Positions 24,344 through 39,352 of a DNA stretch of 64,000 bases are shown piece by piece. The notes beneath the pieces are model-generated. The model had not been told where the DNA came from. It searched no databases and saw only the letters and a list, made by a program, of their open reading frames with translations. The stretch covers positions 12,398,001 through 12,462,000 of the forward strand of contig JAEMBT020000002.1 of NCBI GenBank assembly GCA_018873245.2, read 5' to 3'. The stretch is from Archegozetes longisetosus (Eukaryota > Arthropoda > Arachnida > Sarcoptiformes > Trhypochthoniidae). The first letter of the stretch is position 1. Every line of letters starts with the position of its first letter. The translations under genes and the position numbers were made by a program.

Positions 24344-27300
24344 ATGAAATTATTAAAACCGATTTGGATTAATCATAACGGTATTCATTAATATTATTTA
24401 GTTTATATTAATTTTAATATAATTCTATTTTAAATTTAACTCTATTTGCATTTAATACTGGTTTAATTTGTCTTTTAATTATTAGTATTGGAGTTTTGTT
24501 TGATTCTAGTTGAAAAGTAATCATAAATTGATTTAATTTAACCAACAGGTCGTCCGATATTTTCTCTGGACATTCATCCAGATGGGACTCGATTGGCGAC
24601 CGGCGGTCAGGGAAGTGATTCAGGACGAGTAGTCATTTGGAATATGGCTCCGATTGTTAGCGAAGAGTTAGAGCAAAAGGAAAATGTACCAAAACAGTTG
24701 TGTCAAATGGACAATCACTTGGCGTGCGTTAATTGCGTCCGCTGGTCGCAAAACGGCAAATATTTGGCCTCTGCCGGAGACGACAAAGTGATCATCATTT
24801 GGACGATAGGAGCGCGTTACGCCAACTCTAGCTTTGGAGGAAATGTCGAACAGTACCGGGCGGTGACTACACTTCGGGCACATTCGGGTGACATATTAGA
24901 CTTGAGTTGGTCTCCGGCTGACAATTGGTTGGCCTCTTGTTCTGTTGACAATACAATTGTCATTTGGAATGCATTGAAATGGAATGAAATCGTAACTGTT
25001 CTGAGAGAGCATACGGGCCTCGTTAAAGGCGTCACATGGGATCCAATCGGTAAATATCTAGCCTCACAATCAGACGACAAATCACTTCGAATTTGGAGAG
25101 TCAGTGACTGGACTGAAGAAACTGTGATAACTAAGCCTTTTGCCGAATGCGGTGGAACTACTCATGTGTTGCGTCTTTGCTGGTCACCAGACGGACAGTT
25201 CTTAGTGTCAGCACATGCTATGAACAATTTGGGATCAGTAGCACAAATCATTGAGCGTCAAGACTGGACTACAACTCGTGACTTCGTTGGCCACCGAAAA
25301 GCTATCACTTGCGTTCGATTCAACCCAAATATAATGCTTTTGCCATCAAATGATTCAAAAAAAGTGCATAAACTTTGTTGTACTGCTATTGGAAGTCGTG
25401 ATCGTTCTCTATCTGTTTGGATGACTTCTCGCAAGCGGCCAATTGTTGTGATTCATGATCTCTTCGATAATTCAGTTCTGGATCTTTCATGGTCTCAAAA
25501 TGGTTATCAATTGATGGCCTGTTCATGGGATGGAACGGTTGCCTTTCTTGAGTTCACCGATAAAGAAATCGGAAGAACAATGTCCTCAGATGAAAAAGTA
25601 TTATATAAGCAGAAACTGTATGGAAAATCACTTCAATCTTCCACTACTGCACTCAATCTGATTGAAGATCCAGATATTTTGCTGATTCATGAACAGAAAA
25701 AACAACAGCAACAACAAAATGGACACCAAAGTGGAAGTACTGGGAGTAATGAGTCCTCCAATAAAATGCCAACGAATGATAGCAGAAGTAATGCGATGCC
25801 TAACAAATTACTTAAAGGACCAACTGATAAACAAATAGAAGTACGCTTGGCTGACGGCAGAAGAAGGATAACTCCCCTATACATTCCACCGACTGATGGA
25901 ATTCCATTCAATTCTGGTCCGACAACATTCAGTTCTTCAAGTGAAACAAAAACTAAAATATTAATCGAGAAACATGACGAATCGGACAATTCGGTAAATG
26001 GCAGTACTCCTCAAAAGCAACAAGTGCAACAACAAAATAAAGCACTTCCCAATATGAATACAGAGCCGATTAAAGTCAAATCAATAGTACAAACAGAGAG
26101 CGCACAAACCCCTATGCCTAACAATTCGAGTCAGAAACGAAAGAGCGGTTCTTCTGATTTGTCTCAAAGCAAACGAAAACCCGGACGACCACCAGTCACA
26201 CAAAAAGATGGCCAAAAACAGTCCTCAGAAGTGGTAAAACCTGTGACTAATGAACCAACAAATAAAGCAGTTCATAAACATTCGTCACCAAAAGAAGGCC
26301 GATCTTCTCCTTCATCTCATTTCTATTTGCCGGCTCTTAAAATGGATAAGTTTGCGAGCATTAAGTTATTTACGAGAGGAGATAAAAAAGAAGATGTCAA
26401 GAAAGTTGTAGTTGATGTTGAAAATTTCATAAATTCGACCACTTTATGCGCTCTACGATTGAATGAGAATGAAGAAAGACATTGGCAGGTCTTGTTGTCA
26501 TCCAAAATCAATGGTGTAGCTGGAAACGAACAATTGATAGCATGTGCGTGTGATGACAACACTTTGTCAGTATTTACTACATCTACGGGTAGACGACTTC
26601 ATACACCTATTGTTATTAACGGTCCAATTGCTAGATTGACATGTCATGGATATAAAATTATGATCATCACGACCAAAGCATCCTTATGGATGTGGGACTT
26701 CACCAAACATAAAGTTATCATAAAAGGCGAATCATTACTTCCTTTGCTGACCGAAAATGATGTTTCAATTTTAAGTACTGGAATCACTGACAGCGGTTCG
26801 CCACTTGTTTGTCTTTCGACTGGAAAATCCTATGTGTTTAATGATCAATTCGGCAGCTGGACATTAGTCTCTAATTCAAACGACATTCTTAACTCTTGTA
26901 CTGACCAAAAGCCTCATTCGTTCGATCCGAGTTCGTTGCCGTTGTCTACAATTCAGTCGCAAACAAAGTTAGACCAACTCTTGAATTTACATAAATTTGT
27001 TTGTTTTCTTAATTTATTTTCATGTTTTAATTTAATCATAGGATCAACAAATCGATGCACAGCTTGTTTACAAATAACGCGAATTTACAACAGAGCGGTG
27101 TTTTGAGTTATATCGATCAACAGTTGGCCGCTTCTTTTGTCATTGGCTCAAGTAAAGAATATCGTTTCTGGTTAATGGCTTTAGCGCAAAATTTATCTAA
27201 GGAAAATATGGAAACGCGACTTCGAGAAATGTGCCAATACCTAATCGGACCGCTATTTAAATCATCGAAGAGCGAATGGGATCCTAAAATATTAGGTAAC

Positions 27301-27411
27301 GACAAACACGAAATGCTTAAAGAAGTCCTTTCTATTCTAGCAACCAACCTGAGGCTTCAAAGACTTTACACTGAGTTTAAGGAGCAGTTAGAGATGATAT
27401 CAAATCCTTGA
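24344..27411 (+). CDS. HIRA: HIRA, histone H3.3 chaperone WD40 protein
   Basis: Three exons: 24344-24380, 24549-26967 and 27042-27411. Phases 1 and 2 agree and give 941 aa. The first 13 residues, MKLLKPIWINHNG, match the near-invariant HIRA N-terminus and settle the start. WD40 repeats fill about residues 10-350 (MDNHLACVNCVRW, then repeated WSP/W-D blades). A Gln/Ser/Asn-rich linker follows, then the B-domain around residue 440 (VRLADGRRRITPLYIP), which binds ASF1. An AT-hook-like KRKPGRPP lies near residue 555. The HIRA C-domain, about 640-800, includes HWQVLLSSKINGVAGNEQLI. The C-terminus aligns with other HIRAs through SEWDPKILGN and LRLQRLYTEF. HIRA deposits H3.3 independently of replication, in a complex with UBN and CABIN1. 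A poly(A) signal AATAAA lies at 27564. The length is a little shorter than vertebrate HIRA (about 1017 aa). Confidence 0.97.
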
Positions 27412-27809
27412 GATTTCGTACCAATTTGTTAAAATTAATATTTAAATAATTTATACCGGTATTTGTCTTTTTCTAATAATTGATTAGAACAAAAAACTGC
27501 TTTCTCGAAATCATTTTGTAAATAGAAACTCAATTTTTATACATATGCATATATTTTAATTGTAATAAATAAAACATCATATTTATAATCATTAGCATGA
27601 AATCATGGTTTAATTTCTATCCAATTGGGTTTTACAAACCTAGTCATTATATATTAACGCACTTGGTTGCCTTGAAGATCGCCATAATAATTTAAAAGAT
27701 TTACATACTCTTATTTACATAGATATACAAAATGATGAAATGAAAGTCACTTAGTATACTGTATGATGAGTTCTGTGCTGTTCTCATTCAATTCTAGTGT
27801 CAATTAAAG
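27412..27809. other. 3' UTRs of HIRA and PHKG (tail to tail)
   Basis: 398 bp lie between the two stop codons. AATAAA at 27564-27569 serves HIRA. No equally clear signal was seen for PHKG, so its 3' UTR may reach into or past the HIRA end and overlap it. Confidence 0.5.
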
Positions 27810-30722
<2,913 letters not shown>

Positions 30723-33700
30723 TGCATCAATTGATTCACGATTTGGTTTATAATTATATTAATTATTATTATCAAATAATAACAACAATTAATAGTAACT
30801 TCAGTAATGATTTGGATGGCTTGTGAGATGAAACCCAAGCTTTTATATTAATTGATCAATTGGTTGAGTTTTAATATTTATTAATCATATATTTATAACA
30901 CAAAATATAGAAAATTGGTTGTCCTTCAATTCAATAAAGTTAGAAATGAGTCCGACAAAACATATATTGACTAATATAAATATTAATTCGTTTTGACACC
31001 AATCTAAAGGCGTACAAAAGTCCAGATACTTATCGATTTGTTTCAACTAAATATTGATTTTTATCGCAATTTATTTGACAATTACTTTAACTACAGTATG
31101 ACTTTATTTAGACGGCATTTTCCATATATTTGTACAACAAATATAGTGGCAATCAAAACAAAATGAATGGAAAGTTTTGTATTTGAAGTAAATGTTAAGT
31201 CTCATCACTTGCTCTCTAAAGGGAAACAGTGTTTCGTCCTTTGATTCGTTTAGTTTGAGCTAAACTGAGAGAGAGTCTGGATTCGCGATTGCATTGCCAT
31301 ATCTCTTCAATGCATTTCTATTATAAACACATGTCAGCTGTGATCGCAGTATGACGTACAGGGAGAACACGATTCATTAGCCAATCGCATCACTCCGTCC
31401 AATATCATTCTATAAATACACTGACTTTCAAATGAATGGGTTTACATATAAAATAGTCAGCCCATATCATAAAAGTTTGTTTCATCACTTCGTAGAAGCG
31501 GATGACCAGTCAAACAGATTATCGCACCTTAGCTAAAGAGTCTTAAATATAACACATTTTATGCAAATCATAAACAAATCCAAATGATTGAACGACCTCA
31601 CAACAGTGAAATCATTCTGATAAATTAAACAAACATTTCACTGATATTTAGTTCAACTTGAAGAGTGCATCACTTTTCATACGAATTGTTTCCTATAACT
31701 GAAGTCTAGTCATTGCAGTGAGTGTTTCATATTCACTAAAGTGTGCCGATCAAAACAACAGGCAACTAATTAATACTCTATTTTTTGTCAATTAACGCAA
31801 ACTCTTCAAGAGACTAATCAACACTAAAAGTTTAATAGCCTAACCTTCAAAAACATGAAAAACATTAAATACTACAATCAAAAATTGATTTTTGCAGAAA
31901 CTATAACCTAAATAACAGTTTACTTCATTCAAATGAATTTACAGTATTTGGCGATTATCAAAATAACTGTTTATTAATTTATTCATTATCAATAAGTGAT
32001 AACTTGTGTTTCAAAATCATTGTCAAACATAATGATCAAAGCATTTTCTTGTTTATCGTACTTAAAAGGAATGATAAAACTTTAGATTTTAATCAGTTAC
32101 AAAAGCGAATCAATTTTGAATAATACTAACAAAATCTCTGGTTTTTTTAATTCTGTGAGCGAAAGTCTTGTATTTTCCAATGTTTTTTAGTTAATGATAA
32201 CATAACGGGAAAAGTCTCAGATAGTGGATAATGTTCTTAATAATTGACCTTCAAATTTATTATCAGATCATTTGTTGGCAAAATATAACATTTTATTACT
32301 ATATGTGTTTGAAATACAAGTTTTTATTGAATATCGCGAGCTACAGTTGGCATTCTACAGTAGTTAACACCAAATAAATGAGCTATTCTTCATAAAAATT
32401 GTGTTGTAAAGTGTAGTATTGCAGTTTCATATTTTCCAGAATGTCTTTGAGAGGCAAAGCTCAAACTCATTTATTGCTTCGAAAGTGCAATCTATAAAAT
32501 TGAAAATTACCTGAAACAAAACTAAAAATGGAAAAATTATGACAAGCACTTTCGATACTGAGGATTATACTGAAAATGATTGATTCTCACAGAAGTTCAA
32601 ACTTGGAAGATTTCTATATTTAAATCTTCAAAATTCACAGGTTTCTAGTCTTCTAAGCCAGTGGTTTATCTCCTGAGATAGCCTCTTTAATTCGTCTTTT
32701 TGAAAATTTTCACAACAGATAAAAACTTAATATAATATTACATCTTCAATCTGTGCAATAAATTTTGATGACTGATTTTAAACGATAACATTTTAAAATA
32801 TAGATCAACTAAATTAGTTCAAAGCTGAATATAATTTCAACACTAATGGTTCAAGCATGAACTACAATCAAAGGGATTATGATTTATTTTCTTGAGTTTC
32901 TTCAGTTTTACTTAATTTTGAGATCGATTAAATTTTTTTTAAAGATTTTATTTTTTATTTGTGAGATCTCTTGATTTCTATTAATTATTGAATCTAATCA
33001 AAGATTCTCAAACAGGTTTGAACTTGTGCACAAAACTTATCAAGCTGAAGATTCATGACCTCTTGATAGAATTATTGAAATCGATAATTAATTTATCGTG
33101 AATCTATCACTAATAAAATTTATTTTAATGCTTCGAGTTATCTGAGAGTATAGTTGTAGATAACTGTTTAGCTGCTATGAGACTATGTGATTGGTAAGAC
33201 ACGTGCCGCCTCTTACATGAAGCAAGATCTGAACTTATTTTCAAAGTTGAACGAAACTTATAATAAGTGAATAACATTGTGTTAAACATTTATTATTTAG
33301 ATAAAATCAATGCCGAGTTTAAGTTACAGAGACGTACACTTGATGTCAACGACATCATACTTTATTGATCTATCTCAGTACTTTCTGTAAATGACATTTC
33401 ATTACAAATCTGCCTAATAGAGAAAGCTATGCGTAAATGTATTTTGAATGAAATTCCTTTCTGTCAAAAAATTCTTTGATTTTGCTATAAACGATTTAAA
33501 ATTAAATATTAAAACAGATTTCGATCGTGTGTGGAGTGAAACTAATTTTTGGCCTATTAAAAATTTGACTGAGAAAGGACTGAAGTTTTGAATCAATTGA
33601 GCGAAGTTTAAGACTCAACTATGGTTTTGTGAAATCAAATCTATTTTTAAAATAATTTTTCATTTGATTTAAAATTCTGACTAATTTAATATCAATACAA

Positions 33701-34068
33701 AGACAATCGTAGGAACTTTGCTATTGATTTATTTAAGCGAATGATTGAGTAAATTACTCGATGGAGTTCCATTTAAATTGTCCCAACATTTCAAATTTAT
33801 TAAATTTGATTATTAATGCATTATACTTATATGGATTAAATTTGACTAAATAGTTATTTTGAAAAATGAATTAACTATGGATTGCATAGAACCCGAGAAA
33901 ACTTTTAAATATGTAAAGTTTTAAAATCTGAAAAACAACGTAATTTATGTGTGAAATGTAGTAAATTATAACACACGTCAGTTTTATAAAACAGACAACA
34001 TTTTGCAAATAATAAGTTATTAAATAAATATTTAATATTAAATTAATACTAAATAGGATTACAATTAA
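30723..34068. other. Upstream region of PHKG and of SPCS3 (head to head)
   Basis: A less AT-rich patch at 31180-31430 has, on the minus strand, a TATA-like TATTTATAG near 31410 followed by CGATTGGCTAATG, and may hold the PHKG promoter. A short (TA)n run lies near 30550-30570. The remainder, to 34068, shows nothing recognisable. Confidence 0.4.
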
Positions 34069-34617
34069 ATGATGAATACATTATTATCACGGACTAATGC
34101 GATTTTCGCGTTCACCTTATCCATCTTAGCGGGTCTTACATTCATTTGTGCGCTCTCGACTGCATTCAAGTCTTACAACCAATTGGTTGACGTCAAGATC
34201 TCTACCACTAAGAAATTGGTCAAGAATGTTCCCGATTATTCTGCCGGAAGAGAGAGAAACGATTTGGGATTTATATCATTCAATTTGGAAGCAGACTTCA
34301 CTCCAGCTTTCGATTGGAACACAAAACAACTGTTTCTTTACATGACCGCTCATTACAAGACCAAAAACAATGTCTTGAATCAAGTGGTCCTATGGGATCA
34401 TATCATACAAAGGGGAGAAGAATCCAAAATAAGTCTTAAGAATCAACACACCAAATACTACTTTTGGGACGATGGAAACGGTCTCAAAGCTAATGATAAT
34501 ATAACTCTAACCCTTAGTATGAATGTTATACCGAATGCCGGACTGCTTCCCATATCGACAGTCCCCTCTATCCACACGTTTTCATTTCCAAATGAATATA
34601 TAACTAAAAATGTCTAG
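34069..34617 (+). CDS. SPCS3: Signal peptidase complex subunit 3
   Basis: A single-exon frame of 182 aa, the usual family length (about 180). There are two ATGs in tandem (34069 and 34072). An N-terminal transmembrane anchor spans about residues 11-33 (FAFTLSILAGLTFICALSTAF, with FK after it). The lumenal beta-rich domain is recognisable by DLGFISFNLEADFTPAFDWN, KQLFLYMTAHY, NVLNQVVLWDHII and the C-terminal TFSFP. SPCS3 (SPC22/23) is a non-catalytic but essential subunit of the ER signal peptidase complex; its lumenal domain supports the catalytic SEC11 subunit. It is convergent with LYRM4, with 255 bp between stops. An N-glycosylation sequon, NIT, lies near residue 144. Confidence 0.97.
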   Translation: MMNTLLSRTNAIFAFTLSILAGLTFICALSTAFKSYNQLVDVKISTTKKLVKNVPDYSAGRERNDLGFISFNLEADFTPAFDWNTKQLFLYMTAHYKTKNNVLNQVVLWDHIIQRGEESKISLKNQHTKYYFWDDGNGLKANDNITLTLSMNVIPNAGLLPISTVPSIHTFSFPNEYITKNV

Positions 34618-34872
34618 AAATTGTTCTCCAATTTTTTGATACAGTATTTCTATTTAGTAATTCATTTTTCTGATTAGAATTAAAAACTTATTCAAAAAGT
34701 GTACTCTTTTTCGCAATTGTATCTGAAGTTTATTAAAAAAAAAAGTTATCTATCAATCAAAGCATTTTTCCTAAAGTATAAATTGAGTCTATTAACTAAG
34801 CAAAATATTCTAAATTTATAGACAACTAAAACTACTACAATATTATACAACAAGTGTAAGCATTCATTCATT

Positions 34873-35142
34873 TTATGTGTTTTCTTTTTCAATGACCAAT
34901 TTATCGGTTTTGTACAATTGATTTATAATGACTTGTCTCTTGATGATGGCTAAATTCTTCTGACCGTCTCTTATCAGATTTTCGATAACCGATTCATCGG
35001 TTACGTTCTTGTTTTGGCGAAAGGCGTCTCGAATTCTTCTTAAGGCATATTTACGATAAATATAAGCTTCAAATTTGTTGGACTCACGCAATAATTCGCG
35101 GTAAAGAGATAAAATTGCTTTTCGAGAAGGATTTGAAAACAT
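34873..35142 (-). CDS. LYRM4: LYRM4/ISD11, mitochondrial iron-sulfur cluster assembly factor
   Basis: A single exon of 89 aa (human 91). The LYR motif is at residues 12-14 in LSLYRELLRESNKF, followed by the family signature YALRRIRDAFRQNKNV and a C-terminus with RQVIINQLYKTDKLVIE. ISD11 binds and stabilises the cysteine desulfurase NFS1 together with acyl carrier protein in the mitochondrial matrix, supplying sulfur for Fe-S clusters. The open frame extends 12 codons upstream to a TTG, but the ATG at 35142 gives the family-standard length. It is divergent from Hsp110 and convergent with SPCS3. Confidence 0.96.
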   Translation of the reverse strand: MFSNPSRKAILSLYRELLRESNKFEAYIYRKYALRRIRDAFRQNKNVTDESVIENLIRDGQKNLAIIKRQVIINQLYKTDKLVIEKENT

Positions 35143-36086
35143 GTTGTCATCAAATGTGAGCTTGTTGCCAAAATTCAAATAATTTGTTTATACTCGTATT
35201 TATTATTATAATCAAACTTAAGTTGCATTTAAAAAATTGATTAGATTTGAGTGATTTAGACCTTAATCATTATATGGCAATTATTCCGATAAATGTTGAT
35301 GGCAATCAAGTCAAACGTATATCAACCGATTTAAGTGTCAATTACGTTAACACAATTAAGTGTATGATTAATGCGATAACACAAACATTAAGCCAATAAA
35401 CCAAAGGGTGTTTTTCTTAAGTCCTAATATTGAGTTTGACGTAATATCTGCTGGACTTTATTGGGAGTAATGCCAATAAACTATTGCTACGCATTCATTA
35501 CTGCTGTTTAGTACCTGTAGACTTGATCAATACTATTGCATAATTAGTATACTTGTGCAATACTTAGTATAAGCGCAAAACTGCATTAATTCAATACTTC
35601 ATTTCTTACGAATTCAATTTTATAGATAAATACTTTCGTTTAATTCTATCATAACAGATATAAGTTTAAGTTTTTACAAATTCTTTATCAATAAAGGCTT
35701 TTGTTTTAATGTTGCGTCAACTGATGATTTGATCCCATTTTATGAGTTAAACATTATAAAAATGACTAAAGTATTAATTAATTTAACATATTTTAGTGAA
35801 AAGGGAGTCAATAATATAGGAATGACTAGACGTAAATTATGCTCAAGAAGTGTGACAAAAGAAAAAGCATGCTGATACTAATTTAAACGTCTCTTATTTG
35901 AGATAACAGCTCCACCCCTCAATTAGTTGAAGAAGACGGCAGCACAAGAGATTCCTGTAATACTGAAATTAACTTAGATGTGTGATGAAAACACTGTATC
36001 TGCAGTGCAGTTTGTAATTTGGCTGCATGTGTCGCGCTAGTAGGCACTTAGATTAGCCTTTAGTGTACTTCCCACTACTTGTCTCT
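35143..36086. other. Intergenic, between LYRM4 and Hsp110 (head to head)
   Basis: I saw no coding or RNA feature. The part from about 35900 onward is less AT-rich and leads into the heat-shock element. Confidence 0.4.
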
Positions 36087-36106
36087 CGAAATTTCTCGAA
36101 CGTTCT
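36087..36106 (+). promoter_or_regulatory. Perfect heat-shock element upstream of Hsp110
   Basis: The sequence cGAAatTTCtcGAAcgTTCt has four alternating nGAAn pentamers with perfect spacing, enough for a high-affinity HSF trimer. It lies about 725 bp before the Hsp110 ATG and about 480 bp before the likely transcription start. Its position next to a chaperone gene supports real HSF control. Orientation is symmetrical, so LYRM4 on the other side could in principle also be affected. Confidence 0.8.
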
Positions 36107-36574
36107 TCTTACAGAAGTCAATGCAATAAACGTGATTCGAGAAAATTGAACACTTTGTATTTCATATCAAATGTTTGTAAAGTTCGACAATAAATCGAAT
36201 CAAAGCTTTTCTACTAATTATTCAATAGGTATGTCTAATAACTATTTTAGTGTATATTTCAATGAATTTATATTTGAAATCCTTATTTGGTATTAATATT
36301 TGTAATCAATTTTGCCGGCATTTCAGTGAACGTAGTTTTATATTAATGAATATTTAATTTGTCTCTTTTTCAAATAGAAAATCAATTTCTTATCAATTGC
36401 TGTCAATTATCTGGAGATAATTAACGAATAGATTGTTATTTAATATAATTTAATATTGAATCGTATTGTTTGTTGGAATTAGTCTAATATAGATCTGAAT
36501 TGATATTTATTTGAAATATCAATTATACTTTTATTTTAATTAATCGAATTGAAAAGCATTAAAATTCGTCGAAT

Positions 36575-36771
36575 TCGCAATTCAGTCGGTTCATTCTTCT
36601 CAAAGTTTTTCCATCCTTTCCAAAGAAGTACTTCGTTTAAAGGTATGATCATTTGAATAATCAATTAATTTGTCGACAATTAACACGTTGTGTAGAAATT
36701 TCTTATGAAATATTAGACGATTTAAATTTCGTTTTAACATATGCATTAATCTGATTATAATTTGTTTACAG
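36575..36771 (+). promoter_or_regulatory. Likely Hsp110 transcription start and 5' UTR intron
   Basis: An arthropod-type initiator TTCAGTC is at about 36581-36587. A probable 5' UTR exon ends at 36642 with donor GTATGA, and a 129-nt intron ends with TTTACAG at 36771. The CDS starts 41 nt later. No TATA box was evident. Positions are inferred from motifs only. Confidence 0.5.
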
Positions 36772-36812
36772 AAAGTTCAGACAACAGATTGTCACTTTTT
36801 GATCAGTTTCTA

Positions 36813-39352
36813 ATGGCTTCAACAGTTCCACCGCCATTGTCGGCCACTTCAGCCATTTGTGGCTTTGATATAGGATCAGAGAATTGTTATATAGCAGTGG
36901 CCAGAGCTGGAGGCATAGAAATACTACTCAATGAATATTCTCAACGATCGACTCCAGCCTACATCGCATTCGGGGACAATCAGAGAGAACTCGGAGTTTC
37001 GGCAAAACAGAAACAAATGATGAATTTGAGTAATACTTGTTATGCGCCAAGTCTATTAATTGGTCGACAGTTGAAAGACTTGACAGAAGAGCAACCATTT
37101 CAGACAGAGCCCACTACTAATGGGGAAATAGCGGTGAGGGTTTGGCACAACGGAGAGGAACATGTCTTCACAGCCACACAAATAATGGCAATGCTTTTCA
37201 CTAAATTAAAACAAGTGTCTTCAAACTCGGTTGATTGCGTGGTAAATTGTCCAGTTTATTTCACTGATTCGCAGAGACGTGCTTTAATGGATGCTGCAGT
37301 CATTGCAGGTCTTAATCCGATTCGAATCATCCCTGACATGACAGCAATCAGCCTTTATTACGGTTTCTATCGATCGGCTCCATCAGCACAGGATACAACG
37401 ATTGCAGCTTTTGTGGATTGTGGTCACACTTCAACGCAATGTTCTGTAGTTCTCTTCAACCACAAGGAAAACTATTTTAAAGTTCTTTCGGCGGAGTATG
37501 AGATTAACTGTGGCGGAAAACATCTCGATGAAATACTCGCCAATTATTTTATAGAACAACAAAAGCTGAAGCTGAATAAAAGGGCTCGATTTCGATTGTT
37601 GGCTGAATGCGAAAAATTGAAGAAACAAATGAGCGCCAACAGTAATGAGCTGCCTATTAATATCGAATGCCTTTATGACGAAAAAGACTTCTCGGGAAAA
37701 TGGATAGAGCGTTATTCGAACAGTTATCACAGCCATTGCTATTGAAGATGAACGATGTGCTCAGTCGCGCTCTCAGAACAGCCACTGATAATTTCAATAA
37801 TTTTAATAACGAAAAGGAAAATGCTGGAAAATTGGGAGACTTTCGAATCGATGCGTGTGAGATAGTGGGCGGTACGAGTCGTATTCCAGCGATTAAACGT
37901 ATAGTTAAGACCATCTTTGGAGTTGAAGTGACAACCACTTTGAATGCGGATGAAGCAGTTGCCCGAGGATGTGCTCTGATGTGCGCTATGCTTAGCCCTA
38001 CTTTTAAAGTTGCGCGAGAAATAAAATTGGTTGATTTCGCACCATATCAGATCGATTTCAAATATTGGCACCAATCGGACAGTGGAAAGGAATCTGATTT
38101 CAAATCAGTTCGCGGTCTATTCCCTCGCGGACATCAAGTACCGTTTACTAAACTTGTTTCCATTAATTGCCAGTCACTTCCAATAATAGCAGGATTTGAT
38201 TACGTGAATGATTCCAATCAGATCGTACCAATTGGCGAATACAAAATCTTTTCTTCACAAGACATTCAGGTCAACAAGAGCCCGCTCAAGTTAAAAGTAC
38301 GTCTCGATCCGAACGGCATTGTTATCATTAGCTCGGCAAGTCTGCTCGTTGAAGCGAATGATCCACCAAAAAAGAATCCAGACAATTCTGAAAATCAAGT
38401 CGAAGACGTTGAAATGAATAGCGAACAGAATAGCTCTCAAGCTATGGAAACCGATGAAACACAAGCGCCAGGAGAACCAAACGATAATTCAAATCATAAG
38501 GGAGGGGCTGCCGAGAAGGGAGATGCTAAAGAAGAACGAAAAACCAAAAAACCGAAACAAAATTCTGTTGAGTTACAAATAGAGCCGATTTGGATTAGAG
38601 GAAAACTACCGGATAGTGATTTGCAAAAATTTAAAGAAGTAGAATTGAATCTAATATTGGCAGACAAAAACTGGAAAGAAAAGGCAGACGCAAAGAATGC
38701 ACTAGAGGAATATATTTATGAGTGGAGGGACAAACTCGAGTCTGGAGGCTATGACCCTTTTATCGAGAACGAAGAGAAGCAAAACTTTCTCAGTCAATTG
38801 CAATCTGGAGAACAATGGCTGTACGAACAGGAAGACAACGGCATCGTCCACAGTAAATCAGTTTATGAGGAAAAGCTAAATAAAATGAAGGATGGCTTTA
38901 GTAAAGGTATTATGTATAGAAAACGAGAGTTCGAAACAAGACCAGCACTACTCGAACAACTCGGGCAACGACTTCAACAATCTAGAAAACTAATTGATAC
39001 TGCAGAAGAAGAAGAAAAGGATTTAATTAAGAAATTAGATGCAGAAGTAGAAGCAAAGCAGAAATGGTTGGACGAGTCGTGCGGTGTTTTTCAATCATTA
39101 CTAACCACTTCTAATCCTTCAGTAACTTGTGATCAAATCAAACAACAAGTAGATTCACTCGACTCTATCATTAGACAAACTATCAACGATAGAAACAGAC
39201 GTAACGAAGAAAAGAAACGACAGGCAGAAGCAGCCAAACAACCGCCGCCTCCGCAACAGAATGACACAGAACAAACACAAAACGAGGGACCGCAACAGAC
39301 GAATGAATCGCCACAAATGGAAGTCGACGATGAAATTCATCCAACAATATAA
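36813..39352 (+). CDS. HSPA4: Hsp110/HSPA4-type chaperone (Hsc70 nucleotide exchange factor), frameshifted in this sequence
   Basis: The gene is intronless in the coding part. Frame one runs 36813-37700 and the rest 37700-39352, giving about 846 aa in total (human HSPA4 840). The N-terminal nucleotide-binding domain starts with GFDIGSENCYIAVARAGGIE and includes EYSQRSTPAYIAFG, VVNCPVYFTDSQRRALMDA and VGGTSRIPAIKRIV. A beta domain, a long acidic/Gln-rich loop (about 520-580) and a helical C-terminal domain (AKNALEEYIYEWRDKLE) follow. Hsp110 exchanges nucleotide on Hsp70 and holds unfolded proteins in the cytosol. The reading frame shifts by one base at the A run 37697-37700 inside the conserved FSGK-MDRALFEQ segment. 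One missing A explains it fully, so a sequencing or assembly error is most likely; a true null allele is the alternative. Poly(A) signal AATAAA is near 39406. Confidence 0.95.

Noticed and set aside
37695-37703. Programmed -1 frameshift in Hsp110
   Set aside because: No heptameric slippery site with a downstream structure is evident, and the family is not known for recoding. A lost A is simpler.
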